This document shows positions 31,070-41,981 of a stretch of 53,156 nucleotides of DNA, in pieces. The DNA comes from Beroe ovata (taxonomy: Eukaryota; Ctenophora; Nuda; Beroida; Beroidae): assembly GCA_946803715.1 (NCBI GenBank), contig CAMPET010000364.1, positions 1 through 53,156 of the forward strand, given 5' to 3'. Made by a program: the position numbers and the translations under genes. The notes under the pieces were generated by a model, which was given only the letters and a program-made list of their open reading frames with translations, was not told the DNA's origin and searched no databases. Every line of letters starts with the position of its first letter. Position 1 is the first letter of the stretch.

Positions 31070-32438
31070 CTGGCCAGAACAACTGCCCTGATTAAGATCC
31101 CTCTATCCCCGGTCAATTTTCATGAATGTCTACCCTCAATAATAGCAAAAATTATCTTTAGTTTTAACATAACTGTGATTCCTATATATCTCATTGAAGG
31201 GAGGGCCTTGACAATTTCTGGAAAAATCAGAGCCAAGTTTGAAGCACTTCACTGAAAGGAATTGATGACATGAAATATAGACTCAAATATTACATTTCTG
31301 ACTTCTTAGGCAGCTCTTTGAAGGATATTGCTGCAAATACAGTTAGGCTACCCATAACCAAGCTCAAGATATTGCATATCATTGAATCTTATGATTATAC
31401 AGCTGATACCAATACAACAGTTAAAAATAATGACAAATAGTTCTCAAGATTCATTGAAAGACACACACACACACAAATTGTAATGTCATATTATCACACA
31501 CTGCATGCAGCAGTGCAACACGATTCGATGAAGGAACCATTACTGTGATTAACTATACTATTTTTGCTGCAATAATGCCATATTGTTTATCTTCACGATG
31601 CAGATTGCAGATGCGCCAACACGAATTATTTTGGCAGCAGCTTTCGGCAGGCAGCCTTCGTCTTGTAAGGTTTTTTCCTACCGTCGGCGCCCGCGCCGCG
31701 CAATTGTGATTCCGCAATTCGCCTGGCATCACTTGTGCAAAAAAAATATGATATTATAAGCCGCTCAATCGTGCGCGGCGGCACGCGCGCACGCCATCGC
31801 ATGAATGCTCGAATGTAAAACGTTTAAGTGCGCACACTTGCACCAGTAATCACGGAACCGCGCCGCGCGCCGCGCGGCGCGCGCGAAGCATTTGGGTCAC
31901 GCCACGCCGCGCGGGAATGGTGAATACTTTGGAGGCCGCTGCAAAAAAGATAAAAGCCTTATAATTGTACATAAACGAGCACTCGAAACTACGCGCCGCG
32001 CCGCGCACTGCATGTGCAGCGCACTGCGCGTCTCCGCAATTAAGTAAAATGGCTGGATGTCGATGATAGATCATGGCTTCGCGCGCGCCACTAACACGCG
32101 GCTCGCGACAACAGGGCTTTGTGAAGCCAGGCATGAGAGATATCTTAAAAATCCGCGCGCATTGTTATTTCGACCTATTTATTCTATTCTGCATTATTTT
32201 CACTTTCTTACCGATTTTTCCGATCCATTTTGATTAATTTTTTGATTAATATTATTTTAGTCGATGTCCCATTACTGATTAAGAAGATCACTTCAATGAA
32301 CTATTTTTGTGTAAGAATAATTCTATGCAAGAATATTTGTAAGAATATTACTATGCAAATGATGCTCAGGAGAATGTTTCAACGCCATCAAAAAACCAAT
32401 GCCCATATCTTGGGAGTGTGAAAAGGTGATCTTTTATT
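31070..32438. other. Head-to-head intergenic region between TTBK and the DED-like gene
   Basis: This 1.37 kb gap must contain both promoters. The half nearer TTBK is AT-rich. At 31640-32160 lies a GCGC-rich island (for example CCGCGCCGCGCGCCGCGCGG near 31858) in which GTAAGGTTTTTTCCTACCGTCGG (31668-31690) resembles one arm of the MITE at 20795. No TATA box or initiator could be singled out, and the open frames are compositional. Confidence 0.65.
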
Positions 32439-33220
32439 ATGGATGAGAATGATTTGTTGTTACTTCATGTGCCTTACTGTGTTTATATTGAATTGGTGAA
32501 ATGCTTGGAAAGTGCTATGAAACAACACCCTCAAGGGGTGTTGCAGTGGAATCCTAAAATATGTGAGTAAAAAATCTTTGGTTGTAGAATGTCATATCAA
32601 GGTTTTATTCAAAATATTCTAATTCTCAATGCAGCATAAATGTCTCTAAGAAGAAACGCATCTGATTGAATCCTTTATTACAGGTTCAGTTTCAAGTGGA
32701 TCATCTTTATACCATGCTTTAGCTGACAGTGACTTAACTTGCTATGATCTCAAGAAGAAATTTGAGGAACTTGGGGATTATGACTTGTTGAAGAGGATAA
32801 AAGTGTCCTTAAATGGTAAGGACTTCAGACCTTTTATTTCTAAGTAGTAAGTTGTCATTCAATAATTCAACTTCATGACCCTTTATTCCTGTTTTCAGGT
32901 TTACTGAAGATTCCTCAAGAGAACTGCTTGATATCTCAAAATATAGCTCTCCAATACCAATTGGAGGAGGCTAACTTTAAGTTGAGATTACAAGCTCAAG
33001 AGTTGGAAAGTGTTGAAATGGACAGTATGAACAGACCACATGCTGTGATGGTATTTTGATTTTGTGAAATATGAATTTGCAAGTACTTAGTTTTAAAACT
33101 ATTGCGAACTTTATAACATTGATAATGAAACTTTTTCAGTCAATGCATAATCCAATGTATGGACCGCCAGCTCCAATTCAGTGCAAAGTTGAGAATCCTG
33201 ATGACATAGAATTTGGATGA
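32439..33220 (+). CDS. Small protein with probable death effector domain
   Basis: Four exons: 32439-32562, 32684-32815, 32899-33050, 33140-33220; 489 nt, 162 residues, all phases joining. Residues about 45-83 (SLYHALADSDLT then LKKKFEELGDYDLLKRIKVSL) resemble helices 4-6 of death effector domains, where FADD has an LF..LL...DL stretch followed by LLRELLASL and HDLLRRV. Residues 3-30 (DENDLLLLHVPY, then IELVKCLESAM) could supply the first helices. A short putative coiled coil (ALQYQLEEANFKLRLQAQELESV) follows and the end is Pro/Met-rich (MHNPMYGPPAP). The DED assignment is inference from pattern; a partner-binding adaptor role would follow from it. AATAAA lies 157 bases past the stop. It is the first of five co-directional genes. 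Confidence 0.55.
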
Positions 33221-33376
33221 ATTCAGAAACATTTAACATACAATCATTTTGATGGTCAATTAGTATGATGATCATTGGTTTCTCAGGAGTAATTAATTTT
33301 CGTGTAAATATCATGATGTTTAACAGAAGGAATGACTGCAATTATAACTACGTAATGGATAGTTATATTGCTGTAC

Positions 33377-33382
33377 AATAAA
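33377..33382 (+). promoter_or_regulatory. Polyadenylation signal AATAAA, DED-like gene
   Basis: AATAAA in GTACAATAAAGTTATT, 157 bases after the stop codon and about 140 bases before the next gene's ATG. Confidence 0.65.
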
Positions 33383-33522
33383 GTTATTAATTCATTGATT
33401 TTAATACTGCATTATTCTTTCAACACATACTGACAAGTGATCATTTGTACTTACTAGATGTTGACAAAGTTTGTCCTTAAACCTTTCACTTTCTTCACTG
33501 ATGCAATCTTGTAGCTTCTAGA

Positions 33523-35534
33523 ATGCCTACAGAGGAAGATTTGAAAGCCATTGTTGTTCACAAGAAGTACAGCTCGAGGCACAAGAGCAAGTCGGAGAGT
33601 CGAAAAAGAAAGAGATCATCCTCAAGTGGGAGCAGTAGGGCATCAGGTAGAATTAAATAGGAACGTGTTCTCTCAATGTGTCGATCAAAACCTCCCCCAA
33701 GGTTGGGAAGTTTGAGAAAGAAGAGTCAGCTTTGTTTCATCCTACCCATTACTTCCTATCGTTTTTCCGTAACAGTGCATTGAGTCATCTCACAGGAGGT
33801 GAAAGGAGGGATACGAAATCCGATAAAGGGAATCCCGATGTAGGATTTATCCCGAGCAGATTCCTCAAGGATCAGTCCTCGTCAAGGAAATCACGGAGTT
33901 CGTCTCGTCGCCGTGACAACAACGAAGAATCCATGGTGACGTATCCTGGATACTCAGACCTGTCCAAATTGAGGGGAGGAGTGAAGAGGGACCGGTCGTA
34001 TGAGAGCAAGAGAGAAGATCACGATGATAGAAGGGGGCAGGAGAGGAGGGGAGGGGAGGAAAGAGGGAGAGATGATCACAGGACCACGTCTAGAGATGAG
34101 AGGAGAGGGGAGGATAGGTCGAGAGATGATCGGGCTAGAGACGATAAGGATCGATCGCGGGACGACAGATCAAAAGATGATAGGAGAGATGAACGCAAGG
34201 ATGAACGTAAAGATGAGAGAAGGAGAGACGAAGACAACAGAAAAAGAGAGCCCGGTAAAGAGAAATGTTCAATAAAATATCGATATAAGGATCTATTTGT
34301 AATTTGAATTGTAAATGTTTTCTTCATATTGTTCTATTGTAGAATGTACACACATATCACCCTGTAGAGCGTCACGATAGTCGGTCACGTGACGACAGAA
34401 CAAGAGACGAGAGAACCCGTGATTTCGATGACAAGAGCAAGGTTGTCGGTCACAGGAAGGAGAATCAGTTAACCGAACCACACCGGCATAAGAAAGACGC
34501 ATCCAGGTCTTCAAAAACATGTTCATTCCTATTTCTTTTTGGTGTTTTTAATTCAAAGTTACTGTACCAGTGTATCACTCGTGATGACCGTCATCCAGTT
34601 ACTGTGAATCTAACCCTCAGAGACAAGTCACCGAAAAACGAGTCGGCGTATCGGCGAAAATTGCGAGAAGAACAGGAAAAACGACGAGAATCGTCAGCAG
34701 ACTCGCACAAACGCAGACCGAGGGTTAGTTGTGAAGTTTGGGGGGAGGGGCTAGCGATACCTCGAGTTGGGATATTGCGATGCTGCTTCTTTACATGTCA
34801 CTATGTAAACGTGTAGCTATGGTAACGTGTAACCATGGCAACTTGTAACCATGGTAACATGCATTTTGTTCAGAACGAAGATGATGAGGATTACGATCCT
34901 ATCTCGGACGAGGAATTAGCAATGTTGGAGGAGGACGCAGGTGTGTCAGAGGGAATAGAATGGTGGGGGAGTGGTTAGGGAATGGTGGGGATGTGGTTAG
35001 GGAATTGGGGGAGTGGTTAGGAGAGGGAGGGTTTAGGGTAGTGTTTAGGTGGTGTAATTCATCATGGCGACGGTCTGTGTACGGTATAAACTGCCATCTT
35101 ATTGTTCTCTATAATTATACTGCAATAATGCCACACGCATTATTCTGTACAAAACACTGCATCTGGTCGGAGCCATGTACACTTTACACCTCTGATTCTC
35201 ATGCATTCCAATCACACACGGTGTGGTGATTGCAAGGTACTCAAGTGGTGTTGCCGTATACGCCCAATCCACTGTTCTAATTGTAATAATCACCTATAGC
35301 ACCTGGTGATTGTCACCTGCTGCAGGTGTTATTGAAATCTACAAGGAGTTGGAGCGGGAGATACGTAGTAAGAGGTACACGGCTAACCTGGACCATCTCA
35401 ATTTCTCCTCACTAGAGATGCTGAAAACTGAGGTAGGAATTGTTCCTTCCTTTTGAACTAAAGTCTTAGTAGTGAGCTAGCTTAGACAACACAGTCTAAA
35501 TTGTACACTGTTGACTGTAGAGAGAAAAAAGTCA

Positions 35535-35579
<45 letters not shown>

Positions 35580-35800
35580 CTATAAAAGCTGTCTCAGAGA
35601 GAGGAGTCAGCACACCAGCAGCACGGCGTACACAAGTTGACAGAGTGTGGTTACAGTGCAAACCTGGGTGGCAAACTGCTCACGGAGCGAATACGTTCTC
35701 TCGCTATACAGCATGGGATAGGTGTGTGATAGGTGATGGGATAGATTGATGTGTATGTGAGAGAGATTGTGTGTGTGCGTCTGTGTGTGCGTCTGTGTTT

Positions 35801-35834
<34 letters not shown>

Positions 35835-36396
35835 TGTCTGTGTGTGTTGTCTGTGTGTGTTGTCCGTGTGTTTGTGTCTGTGCGTACTGCGTGCGTGCCT
35901 GGGTGTTTGTGTGTNTGTGTGTGTGTGTGTATGTAAGTGTCAGTGTATGTGTGTCGGTGTATATCTTTCTTATTTGATTGGTGTGCGTGTGTTTCAATCA
36001 AACAATCAGCTCCCAAGTTCTGGTCGGCTATTTCATCCTAAGACCCGTCACTTTCCCCTCTAGATCCGCCTATGGAAGGGGCCGTATCTGCCAGCAAGAA
36101 GACCGTGAAACAAGTTTTCAAGGAAACTCTGTCTCCTTACATCGCCCTCTCCTCCCACACAGACACCATACTTAGGAACAGACTATCACAGACATCGCGA
36201 AACAGAAATGTGAGTGTGTCCCAGGAAACACAGCATTCTGCATTATAGATCTCCATCTGTTACCAGCTGATAACACACCTGTTTTCACCAGGTGACACCA
36301 ATTGTGGTGACAGATGACCCTGTCAACAACACGCTCCTACTCGAGAGTGTCAAACTCTTCAATGCTGCCATGGGAACCAATCTCGAGGTCAAGTGA
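33523..36396 (+). CDS. RD/RS-rich nuclear protein, possible ZC3H13/Flacc homologue of the m6A writer complex
   Basis: Nine exons: 33523-33646, 33796-34254, 34368-34506, 34621-34723, 34874-34940, 35326-35432, 35598-35721, 36064-36209, 36292-36396; 1374 nt, 457 residues. The N-terminal 260 residues are basic and repetitive (SSRHKSKSESRKRKR, then many RDDR, RDER, KDER units), typical of nuclear RNA-processing proteins. An acidic motif DPISDEELAMLEED follows. The C-terminal folded part has LDHLNFSSLEML, an Ala/Lys-rich helix stretch, HTDTILRNRLSQ, and TPIVVTDDPVNNTLLLESVKLF, which resembles the ZC3H13 C-terminus (SAPMVDNELLRLSLRLF). No CCCH finger is present; Drosophila Flacc also lacks one. The exons 35598-35721 and 36064-36209 were placed on splice phase and sequence context and are less certain. 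Confidence 0.6.
35535..35580 (+). repeat. (CA)n microsatellite
   Basis: About 22 CA units in an intron of the RD/RS-rich gene, interrupted once by ATA near the start. Confidence 0.9.
35765..35965 (+). repeat. Complex (GT)n microsatellite with an N
   Basis: Interrupted GT, GTCTGTGTGTGTT and GTGC units fill 200 bp of the intron before exon 36064-36209, with a single N at 35915. Frames on both strands here are repeat translations. Confidence 0.9.
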
Positions 36397-36974
36397 AGTG
36401 TCACTGAATGACGAATTGATTCAGCAAAAATAAGATGAATGGTTGCTGTTTTGCTGCTGTACCAAGTTGAGAACAGTTGACAAAACTTGAAAAGATAAAT
36501 GCAAATGGTTGATTTCCTTGATTGGGAATGCTCATTTGAAAGTTGATTTTCTTGAGTCAGTACACGATAGTGTTTTCTTGTCAATCGAGTAATGTAGTAT
36601 ATATATTAGTGGTTAGTATGGAAATCTGAAAGGGTCAAAACATCGACTTTCTCCAAATGATCTGATTATGACGGAATATTGTTAGGACAGTGATCAAGAG
36701 TTCCGATACCAATTTTTAAACAACTCTGACTTTATTTGTCGTCTTGAGACGATATTTTGTGTCCCATGTGCCGTCTAGTGTCAACTCGGCACATGGCTTT
36801 ATCGGAAGAATGAGCAATTTCCAACTAGAAACAAGACCTAAAACGGCCTGGATCGTCGATTAGGTCCATTTTAGATCGAAAATATGGCACTATATACCTA
36901 TCAAAAACACTAATGAATCGATCGTCCGATTGAACTGCTATCTCGAGTATAACTGTCACTCTCTGTAGGATGTC
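36397..36974 (+). other. Intergenic region upstream of the SCHIP1/FEZ-like gene
   Basis: These 578 bases are AT-rich and non-coding as far as I can see. They end in a pyrimidine stretch and AG (CACTCTCTGTAG) five bases before the next ATG, so part of it may be a 5' UTR intron, or the AG may be a trans-splice acceptor. Confidence 0.6.
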
Positions 36975-39710
36975 ATGTCACAAGAAGAGTACACTGACAC
37001 AACTGGAGTACACGGCGCTGACACAACAAGTGTCACGAATTCTGAGCGAGGAGCATGTGAGGGAGGCATGGAACCGGCCCCTGAAAACAACCTATCTAAA
37101 ACAACAGTTGTGATGAGCAACAACACAGTGGATGTTAACACAGTTGATGTTAACACAGTGGATGTTAACACAGTGGATGTTAACACAGTGGATGTTAACA
37201 CAGTGGATGTTAACACAGTGGATGTTAACANNNNNNNNNNNNNNNAACCACCGTGGCTGTTAACACTCTGGCAGTTAACACCCTGGCTGTTAACACTGTG
37301 TATGTTAACACAGTGGATGCTAACATAGTGGATGTTAACACAGTGGATGTTAACACAGTGGGTGTTAACACAGTGAATGTTAACGCAGTGGATGTTAACA
37401 CAGTGGATGTTAACACAGTGGATGTTAACACAGTGGGTGGTGATATTGGTGTCGACAATGCTGGTGTTGTCAGCACTGTTAACATAGGCAATACTGATGT
37501 TGTCAGCACTGTTAACGGTGACAATGCTGGAGTTGACAATGATCCTGGGTCTGAAAGGGGGGAGAGTGGAGGATCGGATATTGCTGGACCAGTCTCCTGT
37601 CCGCACGGCAAACAATTCGTCACTGATCTGTAAGTCGGCCCGTATCTTGTCTACTATCAGGTTTATAACTGATTCAAACCGTCCTCATATATCATTGGAA
37701 ATCAAGTCATATCTCTTGCGTTGATGCACTATACTATATTTCGTGGCTGAGGATTGAAATGAACGACTNGGATGTTAACACAGTGGATGTTAACACAGTG
37801 GATATTAACACAGTGGGTGTTAACACGGTGGATGTTAACACAGTGGGTGTTAACACAGTGGGTGTTAACACAGTGGGTGGTGATATTGGTGTCGACAATG
37901 CTTGTGTTGTCAGCACTGCTAACGGAGACAATGCTGATGTTGTCAGCACTGTTTACGGTGACAATGCTGAAGTTAACAATGATCCTGGGTCTGAAAGGGG
38001 GGAGAGTGGAGGATCAGATATTGCTGGACCAGTCTCCTGTCCGCACGGCAAACAATTCGTCACTGATCTGTAAGTCGACCCGTTTCTTGTCTACTATCAG
38101 GATCATATCTAGTTCAAACGGTCCTCACATATCATTAGAAATCAAGTCATATTCATATCTCTTGAGTTGATACACGACACTATATTTCGTGGCTGAGGAT
38201 TGAAATGAACGACTGTTTTGTTTAACATATGTACAGTATAACATTCAGTACGTCATCTGAGAGCAGTGGCGAATGCGATTTGGTGGAGCTCAGAAAACAG
38301 AGACGAATCAAGAAACGGAGAAAGAAGCAGGAACGCTTAAAACGGTAATTCTTCAATTCGTTCACATTTGAAATTGGTACTCTATAGTCCTTTCTTCTAC
38401 TTTGCATACTGCAGGTGCTGTGCAGGATGTGATGTACAGGGCACAATTCCGCCGGTATCCCCAGAACTGCCGTCCCCCATTGCCCGCAATTCAGGTATAC
38501 ATTCTAGTACACTAGTACATTTAGTACATTTAGTACATTTAGTACATTCGGTTCATTGGGTAGGTAGGTACATTCCTCTATGCCTAATTGTAGTACATTT
38601 CTCTATGATACATTTCTCTATGATACATTTCTCTATGACACAACACTATAGTGTGTAGCAGTAATCTGTCGTGTATATCGACATTAAACTGCTGTCTGTT
38701 GTCACTCAAATTCTCGGTTTATTGGCTACATTTGTTGCAGGAATGTTGCAATGTAATGTAATCAAATCGTTTGACGGTGTTGTTGATACGCTGTACAACT
38801 CTGAGGAAGAAATTGATGCTGCTATACAGTCGTATTCTACTGTTGGGAATAGGCTGGCTAACCTACACGACCATACGTTCAGTGATGTGGAGTCTAGACC
38901 TCGAGTACCAGGTGAATTACAATGAACGCTCCAATACTTCATTCATTCATGAACAGCCTACAATGAACTGCGCTCATTATTCCGACCAATCTTTGCAATC
39001 AATGACACAGTGATACCGTGTATAATTTTAGTGAGTGACTGCGGCAGTCCGTCCTCTGACCCTGAGCTCCCAGTTTGTGATTTCTCAGCGTCTGTAGGGA
39101 GGAAACTCGCTAACAGGTTAGCAGCGGTGCACAATACTGCCAAATACCTGAAATTGGCCCTGTCACAGTTGCAAATATTTTTACGCGCTACGCGCGGGAT
39201 CAGTGAAACTACCAAAGCGCAAATTTCAGCACTAATATGTATTTTCGCGCGGCGCGGTGAGCGCGCGGATATTGTATAGAATGTATATACATTGCATTAA
39301 TTCCAGTTTCTCCCCCAATACATTGGTACTACCCAATCAGAGGTCAGTTTCTCTACAACCTGATAAAACTCGCAGGAAGTGTGGGGATATAGATGAGGGT
39401 GGTTACTTGCTCGACCACAATCTAGACAAGTTCACGACTGCCAAACTGTCACATTTGGTACTTCAACTCAACACCAAGATACAGAGTGAGTTGTATGTGT
39501 CAGGCGTGTCTGTGTGTGACGTGTGTGTATGTGTCTGTGTGTGTCAGGGATGTGTGTGTGTTTGTATGGTTGTCTTTATGAGACCTTGTTCGTGACTTTT
39601 ATAATTCAGGTGTGAATGAAGATTTGGTTCGACATGTCAAGGAACAGGATGAATTGAACGCTGAGAAAAGTGTAATCACGAAACACATTTCACAACTGAC
39701 CAAGTTAGTT

Positions 39711-39741
<31 letters not shown>

Positions 39742-39889
39742 TTCGCTAAACTGCTCGACTAAAGTTCTATATTCATGTTCTATTTTGGTTCTATCTGCAC
39801 GCCTATATTTCAGGTTAGCCCAAGGCAAGAGGAGTAATGATTGTTCCGCGTTTAGGAAGATATTGGTGACACGGGAGACTGATATTTGA
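36975..39889 (+). CDS. SCHIP1/FEZ-like coiled-coil protein with coding minisatellite
   Basis: Exons: 36975-37629 (broken by 15 Ns at 37231-37245, which shift the frame), 38237-38344, 38415-38494, 38741-38911, 39032-39116, 39307-39485, 39610-39703, 39814-39889. The N-terminal exon encodes tandem VDVNT pentapeptides from the 15-bp unit GTGGATGTTAACACA, then an acidic Gly/Asp/Val repeat region and GGSDIAGPVSCPHGKQFVTD. A basic cluster (RKQRRIKKRRKKQERLKR) follows. The C-terminal part LDKFTTAKLSHLVLQLNTKIQ, VNEDLVRHVKEQDELNAE, THISQLTK-like resembles the C-terminal coiled coil of SCHIP1 and FEZ proteins (EELVQLLLIRDELHMEQD, DIEDLTR). Those families act as adaptors at cortical cytoskeleton and kinesin cargo; this role is inferred. 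Exon 1 is partly duplicated at 37770-38070. Confidence 0.6.
37120..37440 (+). repeat. Coding 15-bp minisatellite (VDVNT)n with an assembly gap
   Basis: The unit GTGGATGTTAACACA repeats around twenty times inside the first exon, with variants GTGGGTGTTAACACA and CTGGCTGTTAACACT. Fifteen Ns at 37231-37245 interrupt it, and the frame before the gap (36975) does not match that after it (37253), so the gap length is not real. Confidence 0.9.
37770..38218 (+). repeat. Second haplotype-like copy of the 3' part of exon 1 and its intron
   Basis: After the N at 37769 the sequence restarts inside the VDVNT repeat and re-reads the exon end (GGSDIAGPVSCPHGK, donor at 38071) and the intron to GAACGACT, exactly where the first copy stops before the N. 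The copies differ in repeat number and several residues (NAGVVSTVN versus NACVVSTAN). I treat this as an unmerged allele. Confidence 0.85.
39175..39275 (+). repeat. GCGC-rich islet in an intron of the SCHIP1/FEZ-like gene
   Basis: ACGCGCTACGCGCGGG and TTTTCGCGCGGCGCGGTGAGC occur 60 bp apart in the intron 39117-39306, compositionally like the larger islands. Confidence 0.6.
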
Positions 39890-40318
39890 AACAAGACCGT
39901 ACACTTTTTATGTTTTATAATATTTTCACAGTAATGCAGTAGTAGAGATCAGCGATCAGCATGTTTGTCAGCTGAAAAGTGATTTTTAAACCAATCTTTC
40001 ATAATGCGTTATTTTCTGTATAAAATGTTATGTAAAATACTGTAATTAGGATGTCATCTCATCATTATTCTTCACTAGATAATCATCGAAAAAAATCTAT
40101 TAGCTTTAGCAGGTCAATGCAGTTTATCATTAAGTAGGATAGTACTTACAAGGGTTTTTTATAGTTTTAACACAGCACTAATTTATACGATAATCGATTC
40201 TTTATTTCGTCCTTTTTCGTCCTTTTTCCTGTTTTTAGGCCAGAACACATCTCCAACCCACTATATTACTAACCGACCCTCCATTCTACACTCATAACCA
40301 ATCATCACTCTACCAGGA
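39890..40318 (+). other. Intergenic region before the BTB-RNase H gene
   Basis: Mostly AT-rich, without exons that I can support. It ends CATCACTCTACCAG followed two bases later by the ATG, an acceptor-like context. Confidence 0.6.
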
Positions 40319-41848
40319 ATGACTAACATTATTCAGACAAGAACTCATAACAACACCCCCGTTAAGTTGAAGCATGCCAGGAGTTTTCTGGAAAGAGTTC
40401 ACAATCTAGCGGAGATGCGGGGGAACTGCGATGTCCTAGTTCTGGTGGGAAGCCACCAAATCCCAGCTCACAGTTTCATCCTCGACATAAACTCCACTAT
40501 CATGAGTAGCACGACTGTTCAGGAGATAGACGGGTATATTGGGGTGAGAATCTCTCCACTTTTCGACAAATACCCCGGCCTGGTTTACAATTTGATCAGG
40601 AGTTTCTACTCAGGGAAGATTGATCTCAACAGTAACACCATCAGAGTGATCCACAAGTTTGCCGTGACTTATTCTGTGGTTTGGTTGAGAGATGAGACTC
40701 TCGATATGATGAGGCGAGAGATTGACGATGAAAATGCCATGTTTTTTCTCGGGCATGCCTGCTCCACCCCTTGTGATGAATTGATGAGGATCTGTTTCAG
40801 TTACTTTTCAAGGCAGGATGCCAACAAGTTGGTCCCTGTTCATAACACGCTGCAGTATGACGATTTACACAAGCTCTGCTCCACAGAGGATCTCACTGCT
40901 CGGGAACAGGTGGAGCTAATTGTAACCTGGTATGAGCATGATTCGGAAAAACGGTTCCAACTTGCCAAGGACCTAATTGCTAAATTGAACTGTTTCGGTG
41001 ATATGACCCTCCTACCGGAATTACAGTACTCATTCGATGATGTTCCCCGATTGGAGTGCTCCATGAGACAAACCTATCAGCCGAACAATAGCATGTTCTC
41101 CAAGACATTCAATCTCAATATCACCGCCGAAAACACGAGATCGGAAACCATGATCCAAGACAGATTGGAACTGACCATAATATCTGTTGACTGCACATTT
41201 GTCGCTCACGATGATTCATCCAGATCACCAGTACCCGTTGTGTACTGTGTTGGTGTCAGTGTCTGTGAGCTGGATAATAGTAACCCCAGACACAGAGCCG
41301 GTAATTCTATAAAACACAGGATTACCGGTTTTTCCCGGCGAATAACCGGTGAGGAGACCTTGTCACGGGCCGGGATAGGAGTTTACTGGGGCCCTGATCA
41401 CCCACTGAACGTGAGCGAGGGGGTGTGGGGAAAACAGTCGACAAAGCGAGCTGAGCTGTGGTCAGCTATCAGATGTGTGCAGCTAGCACTCACTGACGGC
41501 ATGAGATCCATAGAAATCAGGAGTGATAGCAAGTACTTGGTGAAGGGAGTGGGGAGGTGGAGAAAACGATGGGGAAGGAGGAATGGGAGCTTGTTCCGGT
41601 GTCTCGACAAGCTCCTGTCAATGATAGATGTCAAGTGGGTGCATGTGGAGAGTGGTTGTCATGGTAACAGTACTGGAGACAGCCAGTGTTGTCATGATGA
41701 CACCCAATGTTGTCATGGTGATGGACCTTGTTGTCATTGTGATGGACCTGGTTGTCAAGGTGATGGACCTTGTTGTCAGTGGTACCAGGCTGCAGTAGAA
41801 CTGGCTAAAGCTGCTACATACAAGTCAACAAATGTGACGAATCCATAA
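40319..41848 (+). CDS. Intronless BTB-BACK protein fused to a degenerate RNase H1-like domain
   Basis: Single exon, 509 residues. Residues about 24-130 look like a BTB/POZ fold (CDVLVLVGSHQIPAHSFIL, then YPGLVYNLIRSFYSGKIDL), and about 135-235 like a BACK helical region (REQVELIVTWYEHDSEKR). From about residue 305 an RNase H1-like domain follows: VVYCVG, RAGIGVYWGPDHPLNV (near 351), KRAELWSAIRCVQLA, IEIRSDSKYLVKGVGRW, VKWVHVESG, and WYQAAVELAKAA. RNase H1 uses D-E-D-D. Here the first Asp (YTDG) is Val (YCVG), Glu (RAE) and the second Asp (SDS) remain, and the last (EAD.LA) appears to be lost. Probably catalytically dead. A Cys/Gly/Asp-rich insert (CCHGDGPCCH) encoded by a 20-bp repeat splits the last motif. 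AATAAA follows at 41976. It may be a chimeric retrogene; function unknown. Confidence 0.75.
   Translation: MTNIIQTRTHNNTPVKLKHARSFLERVHNLAEMRGNCDVLVLVGSHQIPAHSFILDINSTIMSSTTVQEIDGYIGVRISPLFDKYPGLVYNLIRSFYSGKIDLNSNTIRVIHKFAVTYSVVWLRDETLDMMRREIDDENAMFFLGHACSTPCDELMRICFSYFSRQDANKLVPVHNTLQYDDLHKLCSTEDLTAREQVELIVTWYEHDSEKRFQLAKDLIAKLNCFGDMTLLPELQYSFDDVPRLECSMRQTYQPNNSMFSKTFNLNITAENTRSETMIQDRLELTIISVDCTFVAHDDSSRSPVPVVYCVGVSVCELDNSNPRHRAGNSIKHRITGFSRRITGEETLSRAGIGVYWGPDHPLNVSEGVWGKQSTKRAELWSAIRCVQLALTDGMRSIEIRSDSKYLVKGVGRWRKRWGRRNGSLFRCLDKLLSMIDVKWVHVESGCHGNSTGDSQCCHDDTQCCHGDGPCCHCDGPGCQGDGPCCQWYQAAVELAKAATYKSTNVTNP
41655..41785 (+). repeat. Coding repeat TGTTGTCATGGTGATGGACC
   Basis: About five 20-21 bp units, each starting TGTTGTCA, encode the CCHGDGP series inside the RNase H domain. 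The unit resembles the GTTGTCATGGTAAC motif found in introns of other genes here, so an X-box-like repeat may have expanded inside the coding sequence. Confidence 0.75.
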
Positions 41849-41975
41849 TTTTCGTTGGTTTTTAGGGTTTTACATTTTTATGATGTGCCGTTTTTATTTT
41901 TTTCGTTTCATTTCACTATTATTTATGATTCATTATTATTCCGTAACCGATTTGTTGTTTTTACAAGATTGAGAT

Positions 41976-41981
41976 AATAAA
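41976..41981 (+). promoter_or_regulatory. Polyadenylation signal AATAAA, BTB-RNase H gene
   Basis: AATAAA in GAGATAATAAAGAACTG, about 130 bases after the stop and about 190 bases before the next ATG. Confidence 0.65.

Noticed and set aside
36956-37623. Long minus-strand frames rich in Ser/Val/Thr opposite the VDVNT repeat
   Set aside because: They are mirror translations of the 15-bp minisatellite. The plus strand has consistent splice sites and downstream exons.
40319-41848. Retroelement RNase H as the origin of the fusion
   Set aside because: The GIGVYWGPDHPLNV stretch resembles cellular RNase H1, and no reverse transcriptase, integrase or terminal repeats were seen nearby. It cannot be excluded without a tree.
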